Both the position numbers and the translations under genes were made by a program. A stretch of DNA of 64,000 nt from Oxalobacteraceae sp. CFBP 8761 (GTDB taxonomy: Bacteria > Pseudomonadota > Gammaproteobacteria > Burkholderiales > Burkholderiaceae_D): NCBI GenBank assembly GCA_014841595.1, contig JACYUE010000001.1, positions 314,193-378,192 on the forward strand, in the 5' to 3' direction. The notes under the pieces were generated by a model that searched no databases, had not been told where the DNA came from, and saw nothing but the letters and a program-made list of their open reading frames with translations. This document shows positions 14,513 through 24,920 of the stretch, in pieces. Numbering within the stretch: position 1 is the stretch's first letter; each line of letters begins with the position of its first letter.

Positions 14513-16231
14513 TCAGGGCTTCTGGCGGAATAACCGGAAGCGTTCGTCACGGTCCGATGCACGCCGGCCTTCCCACAGCGGCACTGCGTCGCGCACGTTC
14601 CAATTAGGCAGCAGGGTGGCGTCGCGGCGGTTGCGCAGGCTGTCCTGCAGCAGCACGTAGTCGCACTTGCCACCGGCCAGCGTGACGAATGGCAGGCGGC
14701 CGTAGAAGGCCAGCGAGGCGCGCTGGGCGGCGCCGACGTTGGTGGCGATGCAGTTGGCGTCCGCCGGCAGGCGGGCGGCGATTTGCTGGGCGACGCCGGC
14801 GTAGCTCTTGCCGTAGTTCAGGTCGGGCAGGAACAGTGTCATCAACAGCACCCACAGCAGGATCAGGCCGCCAGAGGACAGCACCACGGCGCGCCACAGC
14901 ACCGCCGGCTGGCGCGACAGGCGCCAGTGCACCAGCATGATCCAGCCGACGCTGGCGCCGGCCGCAACGATGAAGGTGACCACGCCGATTTCGGGTGTGA
15001 AGCCCGGCACCAGCTTGAGCGCGTTCTTGGCCAGCTGTGCCGGCCAGCCGGTCAGTTTGGCAATCCAGAACAGCCAGATGATCGCGCTCAGCATCGTCAG
15101 CACCATCACCGAGAACCAGTCGATGGCGTTGATCGCGCCGCGCTTCATTGTCGGCAGGCCAAAAGCGGCCATCAGTGCCAGCGGTGGCAGCATTTTCAGG
15201 AAGTCGCTGTTTTCGGGCGCTGGGTCGGCCAGCAGTTGCAGCACCAGCGCCAGGAAGAAGAATACGGGCAGCACGATGTGCAGCATCTGCTGGCGACGCC
15301 AGGCCCAGACTGCCCACAGGGCGAATGGCCAGGCTGGCCAGAAGAACCAGATGCCGATCCGGAAGAAGGCTTTCAGTGCTGGCCAGCCGGGCAGGCCGAT
15401 CTGGTGCGCGTTCCAATTGAGCCAGTCGGCGACCGGCGACAGGCCATAGGGTTGCAATACCGTAGCCGGCACGATCCAGATCAGCGTAATGCCGAAGCCC
15501 ACACCGGCGGCAACGGCCAGGTCGCGCAGCGCGCGTGGTGTGGGCAGCTCGAGGTAGCGGGTGCAGGCAAACAGTGCCACGAGCAGCACCAGCGGTGGCA
15601 GGAAGCCTTGCGTGAGCGTCAGCGCGCCAAGGGCGATGCCCACCAGCACCGCGTTGCGCGTGCCGGCGAGTTCGACGTAGCGCACGGCGCGGTACAGGAA
15701 GAAGGCGAGCAGGGCGCCCTGGAGCGTCGCTGCGAGCGTCAGGTGGCTTTGCAGCAGCAGGCCCAGGCTGCCGAGGTAGATCAGGACGGCGGTATCGCCC
15801 AGCGTGCGGCCGTAGTCGTCCGGTTCGGGCTGGCCGCCGAAGGCCAGGCGCAGCGGCTGCGCTTCAGCGCGCCGGCCCAGGTGAAAGGCGGTGTACCAGA
15901 GCGACATCGTGCCCAGCACGAAGATGCCGACGGTCGAGACGCGCGCGGCCAGTACGTCGCCCAGCAGCCAGCCGAACAGCTTGATGCACACGGCGCCGAG
16001 CCAGAATGCGAGTGGCCCTTCGTCGACGCTGGCAAGGCCCGCGATGTTCGGATACAGCCAGTCGGCCAGCGTGCCATGCGCCATCGTCCACATGATGCCG
16101 AAGCTGGCGGCGTCTTCCTTCCACAGGTCGCGGCCGATCAGGCCTGGCAGGATGTAGAGCAGGCCCAGCGCAAGCAGGGCCCAGCGGGGCAGTGCCAGGG
16201 TGGCGGCGGCGGGAAGACGGACTGGTTTCAT
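14513..16231 (-). CDS. ArnT/GT39-type membrane glycosyltransferase
   Basis: About 572 residues with some twelve membrane helices. The periplasmic loop after the first helix has GRDLWKEDAASFG, matching the acidic catalytic loop of the GT39/GT83 glycosyltransferases (PMT/ArnT superfamily). These move sugars from a polyprenyl-phosphate donor to lipid A, proteins or other acceptors outside the inner membrane. The C-terminal 130 residues form a soluble periplasmic domain. The start MKPVRLPAAAT at 16231 is preferred to an upstream ATG. Which acceptor is used cannot be read from sequence; there are no lipid A or glycan genes nearby. Confidence 0.75.
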   Translation of the reverse strand: MKPVRLPAAATLALPRWALLALGLLYILPGLIGRDLWKEDAASFGIMWTMAHGTLADWLYPNIAGLASVDEGPLAFWLGAVCIKLFGWLLGDVLAARVSTVGIFVLGTMSLWYTAFHLGRRAEAQPLRLAFGGQPEPDDYGRTLGDTAVLIYLGSLGLLLQSHLTLAATLQGALLAFFLYRAVRYVELAGTRNAVLVGIALGALTLTQGFLPPLVLLVALFACTRYLELPTPRALRDLAVAAGVGFGITLIWIVPATVLQPYGLSPVADWLNWNAHQIGLPGWPALKAFFRIGIWFFWPAWPFALWAVWAWRRQQMLHIVLPVFFFLALVLQLLADPAPENSDFLKMLPPLALMAAFGLPTMKRGAINAIDWFSVMVLTMLSAIIWLFWIAKLTGWPAQLAKNALKLVPGFTPEIGVVTFIVAAGASVGWIMLVHWRLSRQPAVLWRAVVLSSGGLILLWVLLMTLFLPDLNYGKSYAGVAQQIAARLPADANCIATNVGAAQRASLAFYGRLPFVTLAGGKCDYVLLQDSLRNRRDATLLPNWNVRDAVPLWEGRRASDRDERFRLFRQKP

Positions 16232-16275
16232 CGATAAGTCTGATGGCGGAAATGAGCGCGTAGTATAGCCGCGAA

Positions 16276-16307
16276 AAAAAAGAAGCCGGGTAAGCGGCTT
16301 CTTTTTT
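16276..16307 (-). terminator. Intrinsic terminator after rpmE2
   Basis: A 13-bp inverted repeat, AAAAAAGAAGCCG with CGGCTTCTTTTTT, has a 6-base loop. A-runs and T-runs at both ends make it look bidirectional. It lies about 65 bases past the rpmE2 stop. Confidence 0.85.
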
Positions 16308-16371
16308 GAAGCCGGCAAAGCCGGCTGTCTGGCCAAAGCCGGTGAAGGCTTTGACGGTATTACGTCGGCAA

Positions 16372-16641
16372 TTAGCCGTTGGCGACCGAAGTCTTCGAAC
16401 CAACTGCGCCGAATTTCTGGCGGAACTTCTCGACGCGACCGGCGGTGTCGACGATCTTGTGCTTGCCGGTGAAGAACGGGTGCGATTCAGCCGACACCTC
16501 GATCTTGACCAGTGGGTATTCTTTGCCTTCGTGTTCGATCTTGTCGCGGGTGTTGATGGTCGAGCGCGTGATGAACTTGAAGTCGCACGACACGTCATGG
16601 AACACGACGTCGCGGTATTCTGGGTGAGTTTCGGTCTTCAT
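16372..16641 (-). CDS. rpmE2: 50S ribosomal protein L31 type B
   Basis: 89 residues from the ATG at 16641 ([19 protein letters not shown]). This is the zinc-free (C-minus) paralogue of L31, lacking the CxxC pairs, usually used when zinc is scarce. Conserved parts are [22 protein letters not shown] and the basic [10 protein letters not shown] clear sigma70 promoter lies upstream and a terminator on each side, so the gene is monocistronic. I see no Zur-type palindrome that I can assert. Confidence 0.92.
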   Translation of the reverse strand: MKTETHPEYRDVVFHDVSCDFKFITRSTINTRDKIEHEGKEYPLVKIEVSAESHPFFTGKHKIVDTAGRVEKFRQKFGAVGSKTSVANG

Positions 16642-16743
16642 GGTCTTGCTTTCTATAGAGTTGGTAGCCAAACAGCACTTCGTCGGTCGTCTCGCTTCTT
16701 GACCCGATTGCCGATCACTTGCCAGGGTTGGGCAGAACCGGCG

Positions 16744-16772
16744 ATTATAAATAGGTTTTCTGCTTCCGGCAA
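16744..16772 (-). promoter_or_regulatory. Promoter of rpmE2
   Basis: On the minus strand TTGCCG (16767-16772) and a perfect TATAAT (16744-16749) are 17 bases apart. The start of transcription would fall about 95 bases before the ATG. Confidence 0.7.
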
Positions 16773-16783
16773 TGCCCAACAAA

Positions 16784-16807
16784 AAAGGCAGCCCGAAGGC
16801 TGCCTTT
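16784..16807 (-). terminator. Intrinsic terminator of rho
   Basis: A 10-bp stem AAAGGCAGCC with GGCTGCCTTT around CGAA, followed on the minus strand by six T. It begins about 25 bases after the rho stop. Confidence 0.85.
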
Positions 16808-16829
16808 GCGCGTACTGCGTTGCGGTGGC

Positions 16830-18092
16830 TTAGCCGCCGCGGCGCATCATGTCGAAGAACTCCACGTTGTTCTTCGTTGCGCGCATCTTGTCGAGGATGA
16901 ATTCCATCGCTTCGATTTCGTCCATCGAGTACAGCAGCTTGCGCAGGATCCAGATTTTCTGGAGCTGGTCCGGCTTGATCAGCAGTTCTTCGCGACGGGT
17001 GCCCGATTTGTTCAGGTTGATCGACGGGTAGACGCGCTTTTCGGCCAGACGGCGCTCGAGGTGCACTTCCATATTGCCGGTACCCTTGAATTCTTCAAAG
17101 ATCACGTCATCCATGCGCGAGCCGGTTTCGATCAGCGCAGTCGCGATGATGGTCAGCGAGCCGCCTTCTTCGATATTGCGGGCCGCGCCGAAGAAACGCT
17201 TCGGACGCTGCAGCGCGTTGGCGTCGACACCACCGGTCAGGACCTTGCCCGAGGCAGGGATCACGGTGTTGTAGGCGCGCGCCAGACGGGTGATCGAGTC
17301 CAGCAGGATCACGACGTCCTTCTTCATTTCGACCAGGCGCTTGGCTTTTTCCAGCACCATCTCGGCAACCTGCACGTGGCGGGTTGCTGGTTCGTCGAAG
17401 GTCGAGGCGACGACTTCGCCGCGCACCGAACGCTGCATCTCGGTCACTTCTTCCGGACGTTCGTCGATCAGCAGAACGATCAGCGTGACGTCGGGGTGAT
17501 TGGCCGTGATCGCATGCGCGATGTGCTGCAGCATGACCGATTTGCCGGACTTCGGCGACGCCACCAGCAGGCCGCGCTGGCCCTTGCCGATCGGCGAAAT
17601 CAAATCGACGATGCGGCCGGTGATGTTTTCGGCGCCGTTCATGTCGCGCTCGAGACGCAGCGGCTCGTTCGGGTGCAGCGGCGTCAGGTTCTCGAACAGG
17701 ATGCGGTGCTTCGAGGCTTCCGGTGATTCGCCATTGACCTTGTCGACCTTGACCAGCGCGAAATAGCGTTCGCCGTCTTTTGGCGTACGCACTTCGCCTT
17801 CGATCGAGTCACCCGTATGCAAATTGAAACGACGGATCTGCGACGGGGAGATATAAATGTCGTCGGTCGAGGCCATATAGCTCGCATCAGGCGAGCGCAG
17901 GAAACCGAAACCGTCCGGCAGCACTTCGAGAGCGCCGTCGCCGAAGATCTGCTCACCGCCTTTTGCGCGCTTTTTCAGGATTGCAAACATCAATTCCTGT
18001 TTGCGCAGGCGGGCTGCGTTGTCGATATCGAGGCCGATTGCCATTTCCAGCAGCGCGGAAACGTGCATCGCCTTCAGTTCAGATAAATGCAT
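16830..18092 (-). CDS. rho: Transcription termination factor Rho
   Basis: 420 residues, the usual length. Rho is a hexameric RNA-dependent ATPase that ends transcription. It shows the N-terminal helical and cold-shock-like RNA-binding parts ([10 protein letters not shown]), Walker A at about 177-186 (ASPKSGKS), Walker [11 protein letters not shown], the Q-loop/R-loop region with [14 protein letters not shown], and a C-terminal MRRGG. A 148-base leader separates it from trxA; rho leaders often hold an autoregulatory attenuator, which I cannot demonstrate here. Confidence 0.97.
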   Translation of the reverse strand: MHLSELKAMHVSALLEMAIGLDIDNAARLRKQELMFAILKKRAKGGEQIFGDGALEVLPDGFGFLRSPDASYMASTDDIYISPSQIRRFNLHTGDSIEGEVRTPKDGERYFALVKVDKVNGESPEASKHRILFENLTPLHPNEPLRLERDMNGAENITGRIVDLISPIGKGQRGLLVASPKSGKSVMLQHIAHAITANHPDVTLIVLLIDERPEEVTEMQRSVRGEVVASTFDEPATRHVQVAEMVLEKAKRLVEMKKDVVILLDSITRLARAYNTVIPASGKVLTGGVDANALQRPKRFFGAARNIEEGGSLTIIATALIETGSRMDDVIFEEFKGTGNMEVHLERRLAEKRVYPSINLNKSGTRREELLIKPDQLQKIWILRKLLYSMDEIEAMEFILDKMRATKNNVEFFDMMRRGG

Positions 18093-18240
18093 GTGTTTGG
18101 GTAACCCGTGACGGGTAAAAAAGGTAGGGGAGGGAACTGCGTGGGTTAATCAAGGCGGGAAGGTGGCGATGGGCCGTGGGCCCTCCCGGCCGGGAGGCGA
18201 TGACGCGGGCGCGTCGTCGCCGCTTATTGTATCAGCTGAA

Positions 18241-18567
18241 TCAGATGTTGCTGTCGATGAACGCGGTAAGTTGGCCTTTTGCCAGTGCGCCGACTTTCTG
18301 CGCAGCGACTTCGCCATTCTTGAACAGGATCAGGGTCGGGATGCCGCGGATGCCGAACTGGGCTGGGACAGCCTGGTTCGCGTCGACGTCCATCTTGGCG
18401 ATCGTGATCTTGCCGCCGTATTCCTTGGCGACTTCTTCGAGGATCGGGGCAATCATCTTGCAAGGACCGCACCACTCGGCCCAGAAATCGACCAGCACCG
18501 GCAGCTCGGATTTGAGCACGTCGGATTCAAAGGATGCATCGCTGATGTGTTTGATGTTTTCGCTCAT
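18241..18567 (-). CDS. trxA: Thioredoxin 1
   Basis: 108 residues with the active site WCGPC (Cys33, Cys36), the cis-proline loop GIPTL and a full thioredoxin fold. It reduces cytoplasmic disulphides such as those of ribonucleotide reductase and peroxiredoxins. GAGGAAA precedes the ATG. The trxA-rho order is widely conserved in proteobacteria. Confidence 0.97.
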   Translation of the reverse strand: MSENIKHISDASFESDVLKSELPVLVDFWAEWCGPCKMIAPILEEVAKEYGGKITIAKMDVDANQAVPAQFGIRGIPTLILFKNGEVAAQKVGALAKGQLTAFIDSNI

Positions 18568-18800
18568 GGTTTCCTCGATAAGAGGTAGTAACTGTGATTA
18601 ACGCCTTGAGACAGGACATGCGGAACGTCTCGACCGGCTACCGGGTATCTTCCTGTGTTGCTTAATATTGTTACTACACAATGGTGGAGGCACTGTGTGC
18701 GAATTTCAATATTGGAAGAACGGCTAGAGGGTGTCAGGCGGGGAATGAGCCGAATAATACCGCATTTTTTTGAAAAGTGTTTAGCCGGTTGTACAAAAAT

Positions 18801-19262
18801 TCAACAGGCCAGCGCTGCGCGCAACTGGTTTTGTTCGAGCGGCTTGCGAAATGAACCGACGACTTGCAGCCCCAGTGCACGCGCCAGTTCGCCAGCCGCT
18901 TCGCGCACGCCGTCTTCAAGCGCCGAAATCAGGATCACCTTGCCCTGATACCCTTGCGCCGCAGCGGCTTGGAGGAATTCGATACCGTCCATTTCCGGCA
19001 TCATCAGGTCGCAGATCAGGACATCGGGCATGGATTGGGCGAGGTGCTGCAGTGCGTTGCGCGCCTCGGTCTCGAGCACGACCGTATTCGGCCCGCATGC
19101 GGCCAGCATTTCCCGCATCATTTCCAGCAGCAGCGGATCGTCGTCGAGCACCAGCACATGCAAGGGCGCTTCCGGGGCTGGCGCGTTGGCGGCTGGCGAT
19201 GGCATGGTCATACCCGACGGGGAAGGTGATGGCTGGTCCGCCAGATGGCCAGAGTGTGGCAT
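18801..19262 (-). CDS. Stand-alone response regulator receiver protein
   Basis: 153 residues: a Pro/Ala-rich N-terminal 30 residues, then a single receiver domain. Acidic residues Asp40-42, the phospho-acceptor Asp85 in LICDLMMPEMDG, Ser113 and Lys140 (FRKP) are all present. There is no output domain, so it acts through protein contacts, like CheY or phosphorelay intermediates. No kinase lies beside it. The start may be 19262 or an internal ATG; no strong ribosome site decides it. Confidence 0.85.
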   Translation of the reverse strand: MPHSGHLADQPSPSPSGMTMPSPAANAPAPEAPLHVLVLDDDPLLLEMMREMLAACGPNTVVLETEARNALQHLAQSMPDVLICDLMMPEMDGIEFLQAAAAQGYQGKVILISALEDGVREAAGELARALGLQVVGSFRKPLEQNQLRAALAC

Positions 19263-19291
19263 GGTTTATTGTCTGTTCGAATAATTAATTG

Positions 19292-20095
19292 CTACACGCT
19301 GCCCGTGAAGCGCGTCAGGTGGCCCGGATGCCACATCGTGGCCACCGAGGCAATACGGCCGGCCGATGTCGTGCGCCGATGCAGCACCAGGCACGGCGCG
19401 CCGGGCGCGATGCCAAGATGCCTGGCCGTGTCACCCGATGCCGGCAGGGCCTCGATCGTATACGTCGCGCCCTGTAGCGGCGCGCTCACCATCAGGTGTT
19501 CATTGGGCGTGATGCTGGAAAAATCCTGTTCCAGGTAGGCCGGGGCACAGGTTGGATTCACCCAGCGGTCTTCAAACTGGATCGGCACGTCATTCTCGAA
19601 GTGGACGATCAGCGAGTGGTACAACGTGCTGCCCGCTTCGAGCGCGAATTCGGCCGCCAGTCCATCGTCCGCCACGCCGGCCGCCAGCACCAGCACGCGG
19701 CTGGTGTGCTGCTTGCCGCGTTCGCGGATCTCGTCGGCGATGTTGCGGATCTCCACCAGCGTGGCCTGGTACTTCTGCGGCGCGACATACGTGCCCGAGC
19801 CCTGGCGTCGCACCAGGACGTGCTCGGCGGTGAGTTCGCGCACGGCGCGGTTGACCGTCATGCGCGAGACGCCGAACAGGCGCACCAGTGCCTGTTCGGA
19901 CGGCACCAGGTCGCCTTCCTTCCAGCGCCCGGTCGCGATTTCGCCGACCAGGTAATCCTTGATTTGCCGGAAAATGGGTGCTTTGTCCGGGGGGCTGTCT
20001 TGCAGGGGATCGTGTGTGGTCCTTGGGTCCAAGCGGTTCTCCGAAGTGACGGCCTGTCTGACCAGCCGAGATTCTAGCATTCGATTCGAAAGCAA
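19292..20095 (-). CDS. hutC: Histidine utilisation repressor HutC (GntR family)
   Basis: 267 residues, or 262 from the second ATG. The N-terminal GntR winged helix (PIFRQIKDYLVGEI, then PSEQALVRLFGVSRMTVNRA) is followed by the UbiC-type ligand domain that senses urocanate (about 110-260). HutC represses hut genes until urocanate accumulates. A matching palindrome lies before hutU at 23034-23049. Unlike in many relatives it is not next to the hut operon: ada and an amidohydrolase gene lie between. Confidence 0.9.
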   Translation of the reverse strand: MLSNRMLESRLVRQAVTSENRLDPRTTHDPLQDSPPDKAPIFRQIKDYLVGEIATGRWKEGDLVPSEQALVRLFGVSRMTVNRAVRELTAEHVLVRRQGSGTYVAPQKYQATLVEIRNIADEIRERGKQHTSRVLVLAAGVADDGLAAEFALEAGSTLYHSLIVHFENDVPIQFEDRWVNPTCAPAYLEQDFSSITPNEHLMVSAPLQGATYTIEALPASGDTARHLGIAPGAPCLVLHRRTTSAGRIASVATMWHPGHLTRFTGSV

Positions 20096-20152
20096 GACCC
20101 GGCGTGCATAGCACCAGGCATAGGGCTACGATAGGCTTGCCGCCTGACCCAT

Positions 20153-20156
20153 GGAG
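20153..20156 (+). promoter_or_regulatory. Shine-Dalgarno deciding the ada start
   Basis: GGAG lies 6 bases before the ATG at 20163. An ATG at 20151 overlaps this site and has no good site of its own. Confidence 0.6.
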
Positions 20157-20162
20157 ATGAAC

Positions 20163-21260
20163 ATGACCATTCCCACCGATGCCAATGCCGATGCCGGCGC
20201 CGACAGCGCCGATCTGCGCTGGGCCGCTGTGCAGCAGCGCGACCCGGCCTTCGACGGCCGCTTCGTGTACTCGGTGCGCACCACCGGCGTGTATTGCCGG
20301 CCGTCGTGTCCATCGCGCGCGGCGCGGCGCGCCAACGTGGCCTTTCATGCGGACCCAAATGCCGCCGAAGCGGCCGGCTTTCGGCCCTGCCTGCGCTGCG
20401 CGCCGCATTTGCCGCCGCTCGCCGAGCGCCAGCGCGAGGCCGTCGCGCGGGTCTGCCGCCTGATCGATGCCGCCGACGAAGCGCCGGATCTCGACAGCCT
20501 GGCGCAGGCCGCCGGCATGAGCCGCTTTCACTTTCACCGTGTGTTCAAGGCGCAGACGGGGATCACGCCAAAAGCGTATGCGGCCGCGCGGCGCGGCGAG
20601 CGCGTACGGCGCGGGCTGGCGCAGGGCGCGCCGGTGCTCGATGCGCTGTTCGATGCCGGCTACGGCTCGAGCACGCGCTTTTATGCGGGCGCGCAGGCGG
20701 TGCTGGGCATGGCGCCGGCGCACTACCGGGCCGGCGGGCGCGGCGAGACGATCCGCTTCGCCATCGGGCAGTGCTCGCTGGGCGCGATCCTGGTGGCGGC
20801 GACCGAGCGCGGGATCTGCGCGATCCTGATCGGCGACGCACCGGCGCCGCTGCTGGACGATCTGCAGGCGCGCTTTCCGCAGGCCGCGCTGGAAGGCGCC
20901 GACGCTGCGTTCGGGCAGACCGTGGCGCAGGTCATCGCGCTGGTCGAAGCGCCGCGCATCGGTTTCGAACTGCCACTGGACGTGCGCGGCACCGCATTCC
21001 AGCAACGTGTGTGGCAGGCGCTGCGCAGCATCCCCGCCGGCCGCACGGTCAGCTACGCCGAGCTGGCTGTCATCGTCGGTGTGGCCGGCGGCGCGCGCGC
21101 CGTGGCCGGGGCCTGCGCCGCCAATCCGGTGGCGGTCGCGATTCCCTGCCACCGCGTGGTGCGCACGGGCGGGGCACTGTCGGGTTATCGCTGGGGGATC
21201 GAGCGCAAGCGCACGCTGCTCGAACGGGAACAGGAGCAGGTAGCATCCAACCCGGATTGA
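20163..21260 (+). CDS. ada: Ada: methyl-sensing regulator and O6-methylguanine-DNA methyltransferase
   Basis: About 365 residues. The N-terminal zinc domain takes methyl groups from phosphotriesters through cysteines in GVYCRPSC and PCLRC. An AraC-type helix-turn-helix domain (AAGMSRFHFHRVFKAQTG) activates alkylation-repair genes. The C-terminal domain carries the suicide cysteine in IPCHRVV and the DNA-binding RAVAGACAANPVA. All key residues are intact. It stands between hutC and an amidohydrolase gene, with no alkB or alkA partner next to it; mpg lies about 25 kb away. Confidence 0.95.
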   Translation: MTIPTDANADAGADSADLRWAAVQQRDPAFDGRFVYSVRTTGVYCRPSCPSRAARRANVAFHADPNAAEAAGFRPCLRCAPHLPPLAERQREAVARVCRLIDAADEAPDLDSLAQAAGMSRFHFHRVFKAQTGITPKAYAAARRGERVRRGLAQGAPVLDALFDAGYGSSTRFYAGAQAVLGMAPAHYRAGGRGETIRFAIGQCSLGAILVAATERGICAILIGDAPAPLLDDLQARFPQAALEGADAAFGQTVAQVIALVEAPRIGFELPLDVRGTAFQQRVWQALRSIPAGRTVSYAELAVIVGVAGGARAVAGACAANPVAVAIPCHRVVRTGGALSGYRWGIERKRTLLEREQEQVASNPD

Positions 21261-21357
21261 ACGGGCGCCGGTGCTATGCCGGGCATGCAAATTTCGATAC
21301 ACTCTGCCGAGCTGCGCCCACGAGGCGCGGGATCCCAACCGACGGAGAAAACCACGC

Positions 21358-23025
21358 ATGCGCGCCCGCTTGACCCCCCTTTGTTCCCTGATCGTCCTGG
21401 CCATTGCCGGCAGCCTGCCAGCCCACGCCGCGACCCTGATCGACAACGCCAACGGCTATACCCTCAATACCAAGGGTGACCTGGTGCAATTCACCGCGCT
21501 CGCGTTTGACGATGCCGGTCGCATCATCGCCGTGGGCGCCAGCGCGGATGTCGCGGCCAAGGCCCCGCAAGCCAAACGCATCGACATGGGTGGCCGCACG
21601 CTGCTGCCTGGCCTGATCGACGCCCACGGCCACGTGTTCGGCCTGGGCCAGCAACTGACGCAGCTCGACCTGTTCAACAGCACCTCGCTGGCCGGCGCGC
21701 TCAAGTCGATCGGCGAGTACGCAGGTGCCAATCCGGGACACGCATGGCTGCGCGGGCGCGGCTGGAACCAGGAAAACTGGAAGCTGGGGCGCTTCCCCAC
21801 CGCGGCCGAACTCGACGCCGTCGTCAGCGACCGGCCGGTGTGGCTCGAACGCGTCGACGGCCACGCCGGCTGGGCCAATAGCCGCGCGCTGGCGCTGGCC
21901 GGCATCACGAAGGCCACGCCGGATCCGGTCGGCGGCAAGATCGTGCGCGACGCAAATGGCGAAGCGACCGGCGTCCTGGTCGATACGGCGCAAGACTTGC
22001 TGACCAAGGTGCTGCCGCCGCAGACCGAAGCCGAATCGCGCACGATCCTCGACCGCGCCCTGAGCGAACTGGCGCGCGTGGGTCTCACCAGCGTGCACGA
22101 CGCGGGCGTGGACGTGACCCAGGACCGCCTGTACCGCGCCTACGCCGATGCGGGCAAGCTGACGACGCGCGTGTACGGCATGATCGGCGGCGCCGGTGCG
22201 GATTTCGATGTGCTGGCCAAGAACGGCCCGCTGAACGACTATGGCAACGGCATGTACGCACTGCGGGCCGTGAAGCTGTATTCGGACGGCGCGCTGGGTA
22301 GCCGCGGCGCAGCGCTGATCAAGCCATACAGCGATGACGCGCATTCGCACGGCCTGCTGTTCTTCAAGAGCGGGCAGATGGATACCATGATGACGAAGGC
22401 GATGCGCCGCGGTTACCAGGTCAACGTGCATGCGATCGGCGACGCCGGTAACAAGCAGATCCTCGACATCTACCAGAAAGAGGTGTCGGCAACCAAGAGC
22501 AGTGCGCAGCGTCACCGCATCGAACACGCGCAAGTCGTGCAGCCGGGCGACATCCCGCGCTTCAAATCGATCGGCATCATCCCGTCGATGCAGCCAACCC
22601 ACGCGACGTCCGACAAGAACATGGCCGAGACCCGCGTCGGCCCCGAGCGCATCAAGGGCGCGTATGCCTGGCGCACCTTCCTGCACCAGGGTTCGCGCAT
22701 CGCCTGCGGTTCGGACTTCCCGGTCGAAGCGCCGAACCCGTTCTTCGGCCTGCACGCCGCCGTCACGCGCCAGGATGCGCAGGGCCAACCGGTGGCTGGC
22801 TGGTACCCGAACCAGGCGATGTCGCTGAAAGAGGCATTCCGCTGCTTCACGCTCGACGCCGCCTACGCCGGGCACCGCGAAGACAGCCTCGGCTCGCTCG
22901 AAGCCGGCAAGCTGGCCGACTTCATCGTGATCGACCAGGACTTGTTCAAGATGCCGACATACGACATCCACAAGACCGGCGTGCTCGAAACCTGGGTGGC
23001 AGGCAAACAGGTCTTCAAAAAGTGA
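21358..23025 (+). CDS. Secreted amidohydrolase of the YtcJ-like family
   Basis: 555 residues from the ATG at 21358, where a clear signal peptide begins (SLIVLAIAGSLPAHA, cleavage after AHA). The metal-dependent hydrolase signatures are DAHGHVFGLG, a lysine/glutamate region around VKLYSDGALGSRG, HAIGDAGN, RIEHAQVV and the terminal SDFPVE. The fold is amidohydrolase family 3. Such enzymes cut amide or imide bonds; the substrate is unknown. The export signal indicates periplasmic action. The gene sits directly upstream of the hut promoter and ends 9 bases before the operator. Confidence 0.85.
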   Translation: MRARLTPLCSLIVLAIAGSLPAHAATLIDNANGYTLNTKGDLVQFTALAFDDAGRIIAVGASADVAAKAPQAKRIDMGGRTLLPGLIDAHGHVFGLGQQLTQLDLFNSTSLAGALKSIGEYAGANPGHAWLRGRGWNQENWKLGRFPTAAELDAVVSDRPVWLERVDGHAGWANSRALALAGITKATPDPVGGKIVRDANGEATGVLVDTAQDLLTKVLPPQTEAESRTILDRALSELARVGLTSVHDAGVDVTQDRLYRAYADAGKLTTRVYGMIGGAGADFDVLAKNGPLNDYGNGMYALRAVKLYSDGALGSRGAALIKPYSDDAHSHGLLFFKSGQMDTMMTKAMRRGYQVNVHAIGDAGNKQILDIYQKEVSATKSSAQRHRIEHAQVVQPGDIPRFKSIGIIPSMQPTHATSDKNMAETRVGPERIKGAYAWRTFLHQGSRIACGSDFPVEAPNPFFGLHAAVTRQDAQGQPVAGWYPNQAMSLKEAFRCFTLDAAYAGHREDSLGSLEAGKLADFIVIDQDLFKMPTYDIHKTGVLETWVAGKQVFKK

Positions 23026-23033
23026 ATTGATAG

Positions 23034-23049
23034 GGTTGTATAGACAACC
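23034..23049. promoter_or_regulatory. Candidate HutC operator before hutU
   Basis: GGTTGT and ACAACC form perfect 6-base arms around ATAG. The core TGTATAGACA is one base from TGTATATACA, the HutC site known from Pseudomonas hut promoters. TTGATA at 23027-23032 could be the -35 box, placing the operator in the spacer; the -10 box (TGAATA) is weak. Confidence 0.65.
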
Positions 23050-23062
23050 TGAATAAGGTACC

Positions 23063-23083
23063 GTGGACGCATTCTGCGTTCAC
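23063..23083. repeat. Palindromic intergenic element, copy 1
   Basis: Imperfect 9-bp stem: GTGGACGCA and TGCGTTCAC around TTC. It is a diverged relative of the copies at 23116-23136 and 34914-34934 and is followed by CGCGGGGACGGTTGGC. Confidence 0.6.
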
Positions 23084-23115
23084 GCGGGGACGGTTGGCGC
23101 CAACCCATTCGTAGG

Positions 23116-23136
23116 GTGGACGGATTCTCCGTCCAC
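23116..23136. repeat. Palindromic intergenic element, copy 2
   Basis: Perfect 9-bp stem GTGGACGGA/TCCGTCCAC with loop TTC, preceded by CGTAGG and followed by GCGG. It is in tandem with copy 1 between the HutC operator and hutU, so it would be part of the hut mRNA leader. Confidence 0.75.
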
Positions 23137-23206
23137 GCGGTGATGGTTGGCAGCCAAGTCATCCGGCAAGCACGCGGAGCCCCATCCCTGACCCGAAGGA
23201 GCCGCC

Positions 23207-24916
<1,710 letters not shown>

Positions 24917-24920
24917 ACCC

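Noticed and set aside
14783..16237. Long plus-strand frame across the glycosyltransferase gene
   Set aside because: It is Gln/His/Arg/Gly-rich with no motif, while the minus strand encodes a membrane protein with regular helices.
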